A stretch of 59,880 nt of DNA from positions 1 through 59,880 of the forward strand of contig CAYXWN010000006.1 in assembly GCA_964468815.1 (NCBI GenBank). The letters are read 5' to 3'. Shown in pieces: positions 31,829 to 41,387 of this stretch (positions are counted from its first letter, which is position 1; the number at the start of each line of letters is the position of its first letter). The position numbers and the translations under genes are program-made. The notes below the pieces were generated by a model, which had not been told where the DNA came from, did no database searches, and saw only the letters and a list, made by a program, of their open reading frames with translations. The DNA is from UMGS621 sp964468815. GTDB lineage: Bacteria > Bacillota > Clostridia > Christensenellales > Borkfalkiaceae.

Positions 31829-32170
31829 GAGTTCTCCTTTTTAAGAAATAGCGGAATTTATTCCGAAATTTTTTCATAATAACGTTAAACGTCGTTTTAT
31901 TGCGACGTCGCCTTGCGTTTTGCTGACGCAAACCGCCGCTTCTCGTTGAAATGTTGCGTTCGCAAACCCTTGCAAGCAAGTTTGCTCTTGTATTATAACT
32001 AACGGCTTGCAAAAAGCAAGTTTTTGCATTGCTAACGCAAATAACAGCCGTATGTTGAAATGCTGCGTTCGCAAACCCTTGCAAGCAAGTTTGCTCACTT
32101 GCATTATAAAACAAACGCCTTGTTTAGTCAAGTATTTTGTGAGACGGACGAATTGTCTGCGGCGCGATCT
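31829..32170. other. Non-coding gap with a 14-bp palindrome and direct repeats
   Basis: Palindrome CGGAATTTATTCCG at 31852-31865 lies 25 bases before the redox operon's start codon and could be its operator. The rest is taken by the repeat described separately. No gene is supported; long ORFs crossing it on the minus strand are repeat artefacts. Confidence 0.5.
31945..32110. repeat. Dispersed repeat: two copies about 108 bp apart
   Basis: GTTGAAATGTTGCGTTCGCA... at 31945 recurs at 32053 with only a few changes across about 55 bases, including CAAACCCTTGCAAGCAAG and a TTGCATTATAA end. Each copy contains dyads such as TTGCGTTCGCAA and GCAAAC...GTTTGC. The spacer also holds CTTGCAAAAAGCAAG. It resembles the palindrome-rich repeats at the window ends. 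Confidence 0.75.
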
Positions 32171-32172
32171 TA

Positions 32173-32202
32173 TTGACAAATTCGATGCCGAAATGGTAAA
32201 AT
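32173..32202 (+). promoter_or_regulatory. Promoter of the cysteine desulfidase gene
   Basis: TTGACA at 32173-32178, 18-base spacer, TAAAAT at 32197-32202 with an extended TG. The leader is about 60 bases. Confidence 0.65.
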
Positions 32203-32269
32203 AAAAGAAAATCCGAGGGCGTTTTTGCGAAAGTTTTTGAAAAACGCGACGATAGGGGGAAGACGGAAT

Positions 32270-33562
32270 ATGGGAAAATCCGCTTACGATAATTTTCTTT
32301 CGATTTTGGAAGAGGAACTTTTGCCGGCAATGGGGTGCACTGAGCCGATCGCGGTCGCTTATGCCTCCGCCTTGGCGCGCGATACGCTTGCGGAAGAGCC
32401 GATCAAGGCGGAAATAACCGTCAGCGGAAATATCTTAAAGAACGTAAAGAGCGTGGTCGTCCCGAATACGAACGGAATGAGAGGGATCGTTTCGGCGGTG
32501 GCGGCAGGCGTCGTTGCCGGGAAGGCGGAAAAGCAATTAGAGGTTTTATCCGACGTTTCGGAAGAAGATCGGGAAAAAATCGGTGCTTTTCTCCGTGCGT
32601 GCGAATTTGTCGTGGAGCAATCGCGATCGGGTGACGTTTTCGATATCGGAATCCGCCTTTTTTCGGAGCGCTCGGAATCCTTTGTCTGTATTCGGAAATA
32701 CCATACGAACGTAGTCCGCGTGGAGCGGAACGGGGAAGTTTTATATCGGGCGGAAAAAGATTCGTCGCGCACCGTGCACGGCGAGAAAAAAACGCTTGCG
32801 GACAGAGGTTCGTTGACGGTCGAAAGCATCGTCGAGTTCATTGAAACGGTAGACGCGTCGCTGTTAGAACCGACGGTCGGCAGACAAATCGAATATAATA
32901 AGGCGATCGCGAAAGAGGGATTGAAAAACGATTACGGCGTTTCGGTCGGAAAGGTACTTTTACGGGCGTTCGGAAACGGCGTTCATAACGTGGCGAGGGC
33001 GACTGCGGCTGCCGGTTCGGACGCGCGCATGAATGGTTGCAATTTGCCCGTGGTTATCGTGTCCGGTAGCGGAAATCAAGGAATGGTCGCGTCCTTGCCC
33101 GTGGCTGTTTATGCCGAGTATTTGGGTGTTTCGCACGAAAAAACGTTGCGCGCGGTCGCACTTTCCGACTTGATTACCGTTCATTTAAAGAGCGGAATCG
33201 GACGGCTATCCGCTTATTGCGGCGCGGTGAGCGCAGGGTGCGGCGCCGGGGCAGGCGTATGTTATCTTTACGGCGGCGGCAAAAAAGAAGTCGCAGAAAC
33301 GGTTACCAACGCGCTTGCGATTGATTCGGGCATTATTTGCGACGGCGCGAAGTCCAGTTGTGCGGCGAAGATCGCTTCCGCCGTCGACGCAGGACTTTGG
33401 GGTATGGAAATGAGCCGAAACGGAAAGTGTTTTTGCGGCGGCGACGGGATCTTGGAATCGGACGTCGAAAATACGATCGACAACGTGGGCGATATCGCGC
33501 GAAACGGTATGCGAGAGACGGACGAGGAGATTATTCGCCTTATGATAAAAAATTGTGTATGA
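32270..33562 (+). CDS. L-cysteine desulfidase / UPF0597 family (CyuA-like)
   Basis: The protein has 430 residues. The conserved CTEP motif lies near 22-25 (LPAMGCTEPIAVAYA), and Gly-rich GSGNQGM and Cys-rich segments (AYCGAVSAGCGAGAG, CDGAKSSCAAK) near 265-340 are the likely [4Fe-4S] ligands. Members (YhaM/CyuA, CdsB) break L-cysteine into pyruvate, sulfide and ammonia; related proteins act as serine dehydratase-like enzymes. The ATG at 32270 follows GGGGGAAG; an in-frame upstream start at 32225 has no ribosome site. It is monocistronic. Placed next to the redox operon, it could supply or remove thiol (inference). Confidence 0.88.
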   Translation: MGKSAYDNFLSILEEELLPAMGCTEPIAVAYASALARDTLAEEPIKAEITVSGNILKNVKSVVVPNTNGMRGIVSAVAAGVVAGKAEKQLEVLSDVSEEDREKIGAFLRACEFVVEQSRSGDVFDIGIRLFSERSESFVCIRKYHTNVVRVERNGEVLYRAEKDSSRTVHGEKKTLADRGSLTVESIVEFIETVDASLLEPTVGRQIEYNKAIAKEGLKNDYGVSVGKVLLRAFGNGVHNVARATAAAGSDARMNGCNLPVVIVSGSGNQGMVASLPVAVYAEYLGVSHEKTLRAVALSDLITVHLKSGIGRLSAYCGAVSAGCGAGAGVCYLYGGGKKEVAETVTNALAIDSGIICDGAKSSCAAKIASAVDAGLWGMEMSRNGKCFCGGDGILESDVENTIDNVGDIARNGMRETDEEIIRLMIKNCV

Positions 33563-33684
33563 ATAAAAATGGGTAATTATGCAAAAAAATCGTTTGTTCT
33601 TTGCTTTTGAAAAATAAATTCGGGTATTTTGCTTATCCTAATACGGTGGCTTTTCGACGGAGCGAGCGAAAAAGAGAGCGAGCG

Positions 33685-33704
33685 ACCGTTTGAACGGTTT
33701 TTTT
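33685..33704 (+). terminator. Terminator after the cysteine desulfidase gene
   Basis: ACCGT-TTGA-ACGGT followed by TTTTTT. Short stem, about 120 bases after the stop codon. The rest of 33563-33893 shows no gene. Confidence 0.55.
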
Positions 33705-33893
33705 CCGAAAGTCCTCGTTTTTTTCGGTAAAAAAGCCGTAGAATTTTCAGAAATTTATTGAATAGAGCCGAAAAAACGGAAAAAAACGCGTACGTTGCGA
33801 AAAACGCTGTCCGACGGAAAATTTTTATTAAACGCGACGGATCTTCTTTCAATTATCGTGTATGCAGGATTTTGTGATTTTATGCGTTTTCAT

Positions 33894-33922
33894 TTGACAA
33901 AGGCGTGTGTTTATGATAAAAT
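33894..33922 (+). promoter_or_regulatory. Promoter of the S8 protease-Opp operon
   Basis: TTGACA at 33894-33899, 17-base spacer, TAAAAT at 33917-33922. Start predicted near 33929, giving a leader of about 130 bases before the TTG start at 34062. This shows that the long N-terminal extension of the ORF upstream of 34062 is not translated. Confidence 0.75.
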
Positions 33923-34061
33923 GAGATTTCGTGAAGGTTTAATATGGTATATTAGGTGTTTTTTGTTTTTAATCGAAAAACGACTGTCTAAACGGACGGT
34001 TGTTGCGGATAAAAAACACTCGGTACGAATGCGAGAAGGTTGCTTCTCAGGAGGTTTTGAT

Positions 34062-37000
34062 TTGAAGAATATTATAAAACGAACGTTGTGCTTTTCGCTT
34101 GTGTTGGCGATGGGGTTGACGCCGATTTGGAACGACCATAACGGAAGCGCGGCTGCGACTGCGAGCGGCAGCGCGTTGTTTCGCAACGTCACGGGCGAGG
34201 TAGATCTTTCGAGTATCGCCGAACAAAATTTGGATTCTTCCGTTTTAAGAGGAAACGATTCCGCCGCAAGCAGTTCTTCTTACGGCGAGCATACCGTTAT
34301 CGTCAGTTTGACGGGCGGCACGCTTATCGATGGGGCGGACGGAACGGACGTTTCGGAATACGCGTCTTCGCAAGAGGGGCAGAATCGGGCGAACTCCATT
34401 CGGAAAGCGCAAGATAAATTCTTGAACAAACTTTCGGGAACGGGGATTTCTTATCGGCTTGAAAATCGCTACGTCGCCGTGGATAACGCGGTCGCGATCA
34501 CGGTCGATACGAAATACGTTTCCGCAATCAAGGAAATGGCGGACGTTCAAAGCGTTTGCTTGTCCGAAACCTACGCTTATCCGCAATCCGTCGATATGGG
34601 AACTTACGCTTCGGCGAGTGAGGAAGAACTTACGGACGCGCTTTCCGCTACGGTCAATCAAACGAGCGTGTATCAAACGGGCGTTTACGATTCTTCTTCC
34701 GTTATCGAAGAGTACGGTTACGACGGCGACGGTTCTGTCGTCGCGATCGTCGATACGGGCTTAGACTATACGCATAAGGCGTTTACTTGGGACGACGAAC
34801 GCACGTTGGAAAAGTATCCGTTGGCAAACGCGGTTCTCAATTCGGATAAAATCGCGTCCATTCTTGCGGAAAAGGATTTAATGGCGGAGCAAAGATCGGC
34901 GTTGATGGGGCAAGCGATTGATATGAATGACGTTTATATCAGTCAGAAAGTTCCGTTTGCTTACGATTATGCAGACAACGACGCGGACGTTTACCCGTCT
35001 TATTCCAACCACGGAACGCACGTTGCCGGTATCGTTGCCGGGTACGATCCGTCCGGTTATACGGATAAAAACGGAAATCACGTAAACGATCCGTTTATCG
35101 GCGTTTCTCCCAACGCGCAGTTGGTGATTTGTAAGGTGTTCTCGGACGATATCGACGATAGCGAAGTCGGCGGCGCGGATACCGAAGATATTTTGGCGGC
35201 GTTGGAAGACTGCATTTTCTTGGGCGTAGACGTAATCAACATGAGTCTCGGTACGACGTGCGGATTCTCTGCGACGGACGACGGCGACGAGGAAGGCGAA
35301 CTTTTAAATAAAGTGTACAACGCCGTTCGCGATGCCGGTATCAGTTTGGTTTGCGCCGCGAGTAACGATTACAGTTCGAGTTACGGCGGTAATTTCGGTA
35401 CGAACCTTGCGAGCAATCCCGATTCGGGTACGGTCGGTTCTCCCGGATCGTTCGCGGCTGCGCTTGCCGTGGCGAGCATTAGCGGACAGACTTCTCCGTA
35501 CATGATCGCAAACGGGGAAACCCCTATTTATTACGAGGATTCCAACGATCAATACAATAAGAGTTACAGTTTTTCGGATATGCTGTTGCAAGCGGAAAAC
35601 AGTAAAGAATTTGAATACGTCGTCGTTCCGAACGTGGGGCGTGCATCCGATTACGCTTCGGTCGGCGAAAAGTTAGAGGGGAAAATCGCCCTCGTTAAGC
35701 GCGGTAACAACACGTTTAAAGAAAAGGTCGAACTTGCAAAGGAATACGGCGCGATCGGTATTATCGTTTACAATAACGTTTCGGGTATGATCCGTATGTC
35801 GCTGGGCGAGGTGGAAGATCCTATTCCGTCCGCAGCGATCTCCATGGACGCAGGAAACGCGTTAGTCGATTATGCGGCGAAACACAACCGTGTCGGTAAG
35901 ATTTTGATCAGCAGAAGTTTAAAAGCAGGTCCGTTTATGAGCGACTTCTCCTCTTGGGGGTGTACGCCGGACTTGAAATTGAAGCCGGAAATCACCGCGC
36001 ACGGCGGAGAAATTACGTCTGCCGTTCCGGGCGGCTACGGCGAACAGAGCGGAACGAGTATGGCTTCGCCGAACATGGCGGGCGTGGTTTCCATCATCAG
36101 AAGTTATTTGAAAAAGACGCAACCGTCGCTCAGCACGCGCGAACTTACGCAACGCATCAATCAATTGATTATGAGCACGGCGACCATCGTATATGATCGG
36201 GACGGTTTGGCTTACTCTCCGCGGAAGCAGGGGGCAGGGTTAGGCAGTCTTGCTAATGCGATCGGTTCGGGTGCTTATTTATACACGGACGACGCTTCTA
36301 TTGATTACAGACCGCTTGTCAATCTCGGCGACGATAAAGAGAAGAGCGGCGTATACGAGATTGCGTTTAAGATCAAGAATTTCGGCACGAGCGAATTTAA
36401 GTTTGAAGTTAAGCCGACGTTCATGACGGAAACGCTTTCGAGCGACGGGCTTGCGGTTGCGGAGCAGGCGTATATGTTGGACGACGAGCCGTTTTCTTGG
36501 AGTGTTTCCGGGAAGGGAACGAAGAACGGCAATTTCTTGACGGTTGCTGCCGGCGACGAAGCGGAAATCCGCGTTACGCTCACGCTTTCGGACAAGGAAA
36601 AGAATTATATTGATACTAGTTTTCAAAACGGAATGTTCGTCGAGGGCTTTATCGGTTTGGTCAGTCAAACGGACGGGCAGTGCGATCTCACGCTTCCGTT
36701 TATGGGCTTTTACGGCGATTGGACGGCTGCTCCCATGTTGGATTACAGCGCGTACGAAGTAGACGCTTCCTTGAAAGACACGTCGGTTGCCGACGAGAAT
36801 AAACTGAAAGCAAGTATTTGGGAAACGCAGCCCTACACGATGTATTATAACGAAGAATATTCCATGCCGATGGGATCGTTCTCGTATTTGCAAGACGAAA
36901 ACGCCGACCGCGTTTACACCGTGGAAGAGCACAACGCCGTTTCTTGTTATAACGAATATTTCGGCGATTCTCACCCCGAAAATTATCTGACCGCATATCA

Positions 37001-40000
37001 ATTCAGAGGACTTTACGTCGGACTGCTTCGCGGTGCGCGTACGGTAAAATATTCGCTGAAAAATGCGGAAACGGGTGAAATTCTTTACGAAAAGACCGAA
37101 AAGAGAATCAATAAGGCATACACCGGCGGCAATAGCAGCGGCGTTCCTGCGTTTATTAAGTTTGAATTACCTCCGCTTGAATACGGATTCGTTTCCAACG
37201 GAAAATACACGATGGATTTCGAGTTCTTTATGGATTACGGCGATCCGGACAGATCCGAACCGGACGGAACGTATTCGTTCTCGTTCTATGCCGATTACGA
37301 AGCGCCCGTCTTAGAGGACGTTCGCGTCAGATTTGCGGATTACATGGAGGACGATCAGTCGAAACAGCGGATTTATCTCGATTTGGACGTGTTCGATAAC
37401 CATTACGCGCAAGCGGCTCTCCTTTGCTATTACGACGGCGAGTTCTTGCAACAGGTTACCGAGTACGTTACGCCCGTGTATAACAGCGTGAGAAACGGCA
37501 AGAGCACGGTTTCCATCGAAATCACGGATATTTACGAAAAATACAAAGATCGTCTGTATCTCCAATTGGACGATTACGCATTGAACCACAGCGTGTATTA
37601 TATTGATTTGACGGCGGCGAAAGAGGGGGTTACGCCCGATACGTTCGAGTTGAACGAGGGCGAAAACGAAATTACCCTTGATCGGTACGAGGCACACAAG
37701 GTTTCGTTGGCGTATAGCGGCAGCGCGAATCTTTCCAACTTTACGTGGTCTTCGCAAAACAGAAGCATTGCAGACGTCAAGAACGGGGAAATCGTCGGGA
37801 TCAACGCCGGCAAAACGGTGGTCACCGTTTCCAACGGCAAGGGCGTTTATAAAACGATCAACGTGACCGTAACCGAAAAGACGGTCAATCTTGCGGTCCC
37901 GTCCCTTTCGTTCTCCGTCATCGAGGATAGCGAAGACAAACTCGTTTCTGCGGATAACGTTTCGCTGTACCCCGATCAAGACGTAACGCTTACGGTCGAA
38001 ACCGATCCTTGGTATTATCCGAAAGATTCGCTTAACTTAAAATGGTCGTCTACCGATTCCGAAATTGTTTCCGTCGATCAGAACGGAAAGTTGACCTTAA
38101 AGAAAAAGGGAAGAGCGAGCGTTAAGGCTGTCTTGATCGACTCCAACGGGCAAGAAACGGCGTATTCCGCCGTTGTCAGAATCAACGTGCTCGATCCGTT
38201 CGTTATTTCGGGATACAGTTTGACGCATTACAGAGGAACGGATAAGGTCGTCACGATTCCGGACGACAAGATGATTCTGTATATCGGCGAGGAAGCGTTT
38301 AAGGATAACGGAACGATGGAAGAGGTCATTATTCCCAAGACCGTTATCAATATCAGCGAAAGAGCGTTCCAAAACTGCTCTGCGTTGAAGCGCGTTTATC
38401 TCGTAAGTCGGGAGGCGCAAGCCATTCCGGACGCGGACTTGAAACTCGTTTATCGCGACGCGTTCAGCGGTTGTACTGCTTTGGAATCGGTCGATCTTAC
38501 AAACGTTAAGACTATTACCTTAGGCGTCAACGCGTTTGCAAACTGTTCGAGCCTGAAAGAGGTGAAGAACATGGCGGCGGTCGGTACGGCGTTCAGTTAC
38601 GCGTTCTACAATTGCTCGTCGTTAAAGAGCGTCGACCTTACGGGTATGCACGTTGCAGGCGTCGGCGTGTTTGAATCTTGTACGAGCATTTTCGAGGTTT
38701 TGACGGGATATTATACCGCGATCGGAACTGAAATGTTTAAGAATTGTACCGCGCTTGCTTTTATTCAGTTAAACAATACCGCGGTAGGCAATAATGCTTT
38801 CGAGGGCTGCACGCGGCTTTCCAAAGTGGAATTGAACCAGAAGAAAGCGGAATACGAAATCGGCGCGGAAGCGTTCTTGAACAGCGGACTTTCCAACATT
38901 CTGTTCGCTGACGGCTGTCTGGTGCGTGAAATCGGCGATCGGGCGTTCGCGAATACGAAAATCGCGTCGATTGCGCTGCCGAACGGCTTGCGCGAACTCG
39001 GATCGGGCATCTTCTCCGGAACGACGAGATTGAGAAAAATCGTCTTGCCGGCGTCTTTCTCGCTTGAACAGATTCGCCTTGCCGGTGCTTTGTTCGCAGG
39101 GAAAACCGTCGAATTAGCCGACGATTCGGATTACCGCTTGGAGAACGGCGTTCTCTACGATAAAGATTATAAAATTTTGCTGTCTGTGTTCGGAAGCAGC
39201 AGCGTTACGACCGTTTCGATCCCCGAAACGGTGGAAAAGATTTACGATTACGCGTTTGCCGGAAGCGGCGTTACGAGTATCAGCGTTCCCGCATCGGTCA
39301 AGGAGATCGGAAAGGGTGCGTTTAAGGATTCCAAACTTTCTTCGATCGTGTTCGAGGGCGATCGTCTGAGCGAGATCGCGGAAGAGGCGTTTTACGGAAC
39401 GAAGTTGCTTTCGATCACGCTTCCGAATTCGGTTGAAAAAATCGGAAGTTATGCGTTCGCAAACTCTTTCCTCAATACGATTTCCGTTTTGGGGAACGTT
39501 TCTTCGATCGGAAGTTATGCGTTTGCTTACTGCGATAAACTTCGCTCCGTCGCGTTGTCCGACAACGTTAAGACGATCGACGACTACGCGTTCTTGGAAT
39601 GTTTTGCGCTTGCCGAAATAACGCTTCCTGCCGTCCGTGAAATGGGTGAAGGCGTGTTCGTTCGTTCGGGCTTAAAGAGCGTGTCGTTCGGCGACGACGC
39701 AGAAGCGTTGGGCGAATATACGTTCTTCGGGTTGAAGAACTTGACGCGCGTTCGTTTGAGCGAAAAGATGAAAACGATCGGCGAAAATATGTTCTATGAG
39801 TGCGAATCGCTCGAAGAAGTCACGATCGGCGGCGTGCAAGAGATTCAAGCGTATGCGTTCGCCGGTTGCGAAAAATTGAGTACGATCGACCTTTCCGAGG
39901 TGGTTACCGTCGGTGAACTCGCGTTTTATAATTGCAACGCGTTGAAGCGGCTGAATCTTGCCAAGGCAGAGGAGATCGAAACGGGCGCGTTTGCCGTGGA

Positions 40001-41372
40001 TAACGGTAGGGGCGGCGCAACGGAAATTTCCATGCCCGTCGTAAAGAAAATCGGCAATTCCGCTTTCGAGGGAGCGAGCGTTGCTTCGGTCGAACTCCCG
40101 ACAAGTTTGGAAACGATCGGATTCGGCGCGTTTGCTTATGCGAAATCGCTTGCAACGGTTACGGTGGCAAAGGAGAACGGGAATTTCTTCGTCCAAGACG
40201 GCGTTCTGTATAAAAACACGTTGACGGGCGGCTACGAATTGCTTTTATATCCGTCGGCAAAGGCGCACGACGGCGACACCTACACGGTGTTAGAGGGAAC
40301 GATCCGCATTGACGCTTACGCGTTCGCAGGGCTTGCTTCCGAAGAAGACGTCCCCGAAACGGAGAACTCGTTGCGCAAAGTAATTCTTCCGTACAGCGTG
40401 ATCGCGATCGGCGACAGCGCGTTCTTTGAAAGCGGGATCACGGAATATACGTTTGAGGGAATCAACGCGCCTACGCTTGAAACCGTTTATAAAGACGAAG
40501 TGGAAGAGATTTTGACGGAAAACTTCGTAAACATGACCGAACCCGCCATCAACAGTTACTACTATTCGAACTTTAACACGTTGTTCGTTTATTACGTCGA
40601 TATGGTAGGGGAAAAGAGCGAATTGGTTATGAACTACCCCGAAAACGGAAACGGGTACGATAATTTCGTCTATTCGAGATATTTCGGCGTGAAAAACAAG
40701 ACGGACGTCGTGATGGACGAAAATACGCGTTCGTTCTTGGAAACGATGGATCGGTTTGTTTCGGACGAAACGCTTTTCGCTTGGGAAACCAAGGCGAACG
40801 GCGGCGATACCGCGACTTATTACGCGGACGTACAAGCCTTTTCCGAATTATTAAAAACGGCAAGACGTCTTTACGAAAATATTAAAGACGAAGCGCAACT
40901 TCGCTACGTAGACGAATCGCTCGTCGATCGGCTAAGCGTCGTTGAAAACCGTATGCGTTCGATTAAGTCTTTGTACGGAATCAAAGTGAGAATTTCCGGT
41001 TTGAAGTACGAAAAGGACAGTTATAAGAGCGTTTATAACGAGGGCGAAGTCTTCGATATGACGGGGCTGAAAGTGATCGTCGTTTACGACGACGGATCGA
41101 CGGACGCCGCGGACGCAAGTAAATTGACGTTGATCACAACGGCGGAATTGAAGTCTTATTACAGGGACGTCGAGGTCCGCTACACGGTTGACGGATTAGA
41201 TTATACCGTATACGTCGCGATTACGGTAAACGCAGCGGACGATGTGGTCGATAATCCCGAAAAGCCCGAAAAAGAGGGGTGCGGAAGCGCGATCGATTTC
41301 GGCTCGGCATTGTTGTTCGTCGGCTTGCTCGGTACGTGCGTCGCGGTGATGAAAAAGAAAAAAGAATTTTGA
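34062..41372 (+). CDS. Giant cell-surface subtilase with PA, Ig-like and LRR domains
   Basis: The protein has 2436 residues. A signal peptide (KNIIKRTLCFSLVLAMG) is followed by a propeptide. The S8 catalytic domain has Asp231 (VAIVDTGLDYTHK), His317 (NHGTHVAG) and Ser666 (GTSMASP), interrupted by a PA domain at about 527-613. Fn3/Ig-like regions follow, including a Big-2-type domain near 1193-1276. About 760 residues of BspA/LRR_5-type leucine-rich repeats occupy roughly 1380-2140. One more Ig-like domain leads to the C-terminus, which reads GCGSAID, a hydrophobic helix and KKKKEF. The start is TTG at 34062, with AGGAGG six bases upstream. It is a lactocepin/C5a-peptidase-like enzyme that binds and cuts proteins at the surface. 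No LPXTG is present; the Cys-helix-basic tail is a different anchor. Confidence 0.9.
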   Translation: MKNIIKRTLCFSLVLAMGLTPIWNDHNGSAAATASGSALFRNVTGEVDLSSIAEQNLDSSVLRGNDSAASSSSYGEHTVIVSLTGGTLIDGADGTDVSEYASSQEGQNRANSIRKAQDKFLNKLSGTGISYRLENRYVAVDNAVAITVDTKYVSAIKEMADVQSVCLSETYAYPQSVDMGTYASASEEELTDALSATVNQTSVYQTGVYDSSSVIEEYGYDGDGSVVAIVDTGLDYTHKAFTWDDERTLEKYPLANAVLNSDKIASILAEKDLMAEQRSALMGQAIDMNDVYISQKVPFAYDYADNDADVYPSYSNHGTHVAGIVAGYDPSGYTDKNGNHVNDPFIGVSPNAQLVICKVFSDDIDDSEVGGADTEDILAALEDCIFLGVDVINMSLGTTCGFSATDDGDEEGELLNKVYNAVRDAGISLVCAASNDYSSSYGGNFGTNLASNPDSGTVGSPGSFAAALAVASISGQTSPYMIANGETPIYYEDSNDQYNKSYSFSDMLLQAENSKEFEYVVVPNVGRASDYASVGEKLEGKIALVKRGNNTFKEKVELAKEYGAIGIIVYNNVSGMIRMSLGEVEDPIPSAAISMDAGNALVDYAAKHNRVGKILISRSLKAGPFMSDFSSWGCTPDLKLKPEITAHGGEITSAVPGGYGEQSGTSMASPNMAGVVSIIRSYLKKTQPSLSTRELTQRINQLIMSTATIVYDRDGLAYSPRKQGAGLGSLANAIGSGAYLYTDDASIDYRPLVNLGDDKEKSGVYEIAFKIKNFGTSEFKFEVKPTFMTETLSSDGLAVAEQAYMLDDEPFSWSVSGKGTKNGNFLTVAAGDEAEIRVTLTLSDKEKNYIDTSFQNGMFVEGFIGLVSQTDGQCDLTLPFMGFYGDWTAAPMLDYSAYEVDASLKDTSVADENKLKASIWETQPYTMYYNEEYSMPMGSFSYLQDENADRVYTVEEHNAVSCYNEYFGDSHPENYLTAYQFRGLYVGLLRGARTVKYSLKNAETGEILYEKTEKRINKAYTGGNSSGVPAFIKFELPPLEYGFVSNGKYTMDFEFFMDYGDPDRSEPDGTYSFSFYADYEAPVLEDVRVRFADYMEDDQSKQRIYLDLDVFDNHYAQAALLCYYDGEFLQQVTEYVTPVYNSVRNGKSTVSIEITDIYEKYKDRLYLQLDDYALNHSVYYIDLTAAKEGVTPDTFELNEGENEITLDRYEAHKVSLAYSGSANLSNFTWSSQNRSIADVKNGEIVGINAGKTVVTVSNGKGVYKTINVTVTEKTVNLAVPSLSFSVIEDSEDKLVSADNVSLYPDQDVTLTVETDPWYYPKDSLNLKWSSTDSEIVSVDQNGKLTLKKKGRASVKAVLIDSNGQETAYSAVVRINVLDPFVISGYSLTHYRGTDKVVTIPDDKMILYIGEEAFKDNGTMEEVIIPKTVINISERAFQNCSALKRVYLVSREAQAIPDADLKLVYRDAFSGCTALESVDLTNVKTITLGVNAFANCSSLKEVKNMAAVGTAFSYAFYNCSSLKSVDLTGMHVAGVGVFESCTSIFEVLTGYYTAIGTEMFKNCTALAFIQLNNTAVGNNAFEGCTRLSKVELNQKKAEYEIGAEAFLNSGLSNILFADGCLVREIGDRAFANTKIASIALPNGLRELGSGIFSGTTRLRKIVLPASFSLEQIRLAGALFAGKTVELADDSDYRLENGVLYDKDYKILLSVFGSSSVTTVSIPETVEKIYDYAFAGSGVTSISVPASVKEIGKGAFKDSKLSSIVFEGDRLSEIAEEAFYGTKLLSITLPNSVEKIGSYAFANSFLNTISVLGNVSSIGSYAFAYCDKLRSVALSDNVKTIDDYAFLECFALAEITLPAVREMGEGVFVRSGLKSVSFGDDAEALGEYTFFGLKNLTRVRLSEKMKTIGENMFYECESLEEVTIGGVQEIQAYAFAGCEKLSTIDLSEVVTVGELAFYNCNALKRLNLAKAEEIETGAFAVDNGRGGATEISMPVVKKIGNSAFEGASVASVELPTSLETIGFGAFAYAKSLATVTVAKENGNFFVQDGVLYKNTLTGGYELLLYPSAKAHDGDTYTVLEGTIRIDAYAFAGLASEEDVPETENSLRKVILPYSVIAIGDSAFFESGITEYTFEGINAPTLETVYKDEVEEILTENFVNMTEPAINSYYYSNFNTLFVYYVDMVGEKSELVMNYPENGNGYDNFVYSRYFGVKNKTDVVMDENTRSFLETMDRFVSDETLFAWETKANGGDTATYYADVQAFSELLKTARRLYENIKDEAQLRYVDESLVDRLSVVENRMRSIKSLYGIKVRISGLKYEKDSYKSVYNEGEVFDMTGLKVIVVYDDGSTDAADASKLTLITTAELKSYYRDVEVRYTVDGLDYTVYVAITVNAADDVVDNPEKPEKEGCGSAIDFGSALLFVGLLGTCVAVMKKKKEF

Positions 41373-41387
41373 CGGAGATAAAAACGA

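Noticed and set aside
31874..32179. 101-residue minus-strand ORF across the dispersed repeat
   Set aside because: It reads the two repeat copies (LACKGLRTQHFN-like and TCLQGFANATFQ-like segments). No ribosome site; such ORFs are artefacts of repeated DNA.
33795..34061. 89-residue N-terminal extension of the S8 protease
   Set aside because: The promoter at 33894-33922 lies inside it, and AGGAGG plus a signal peptide mark the TTG at 34062 as the start.
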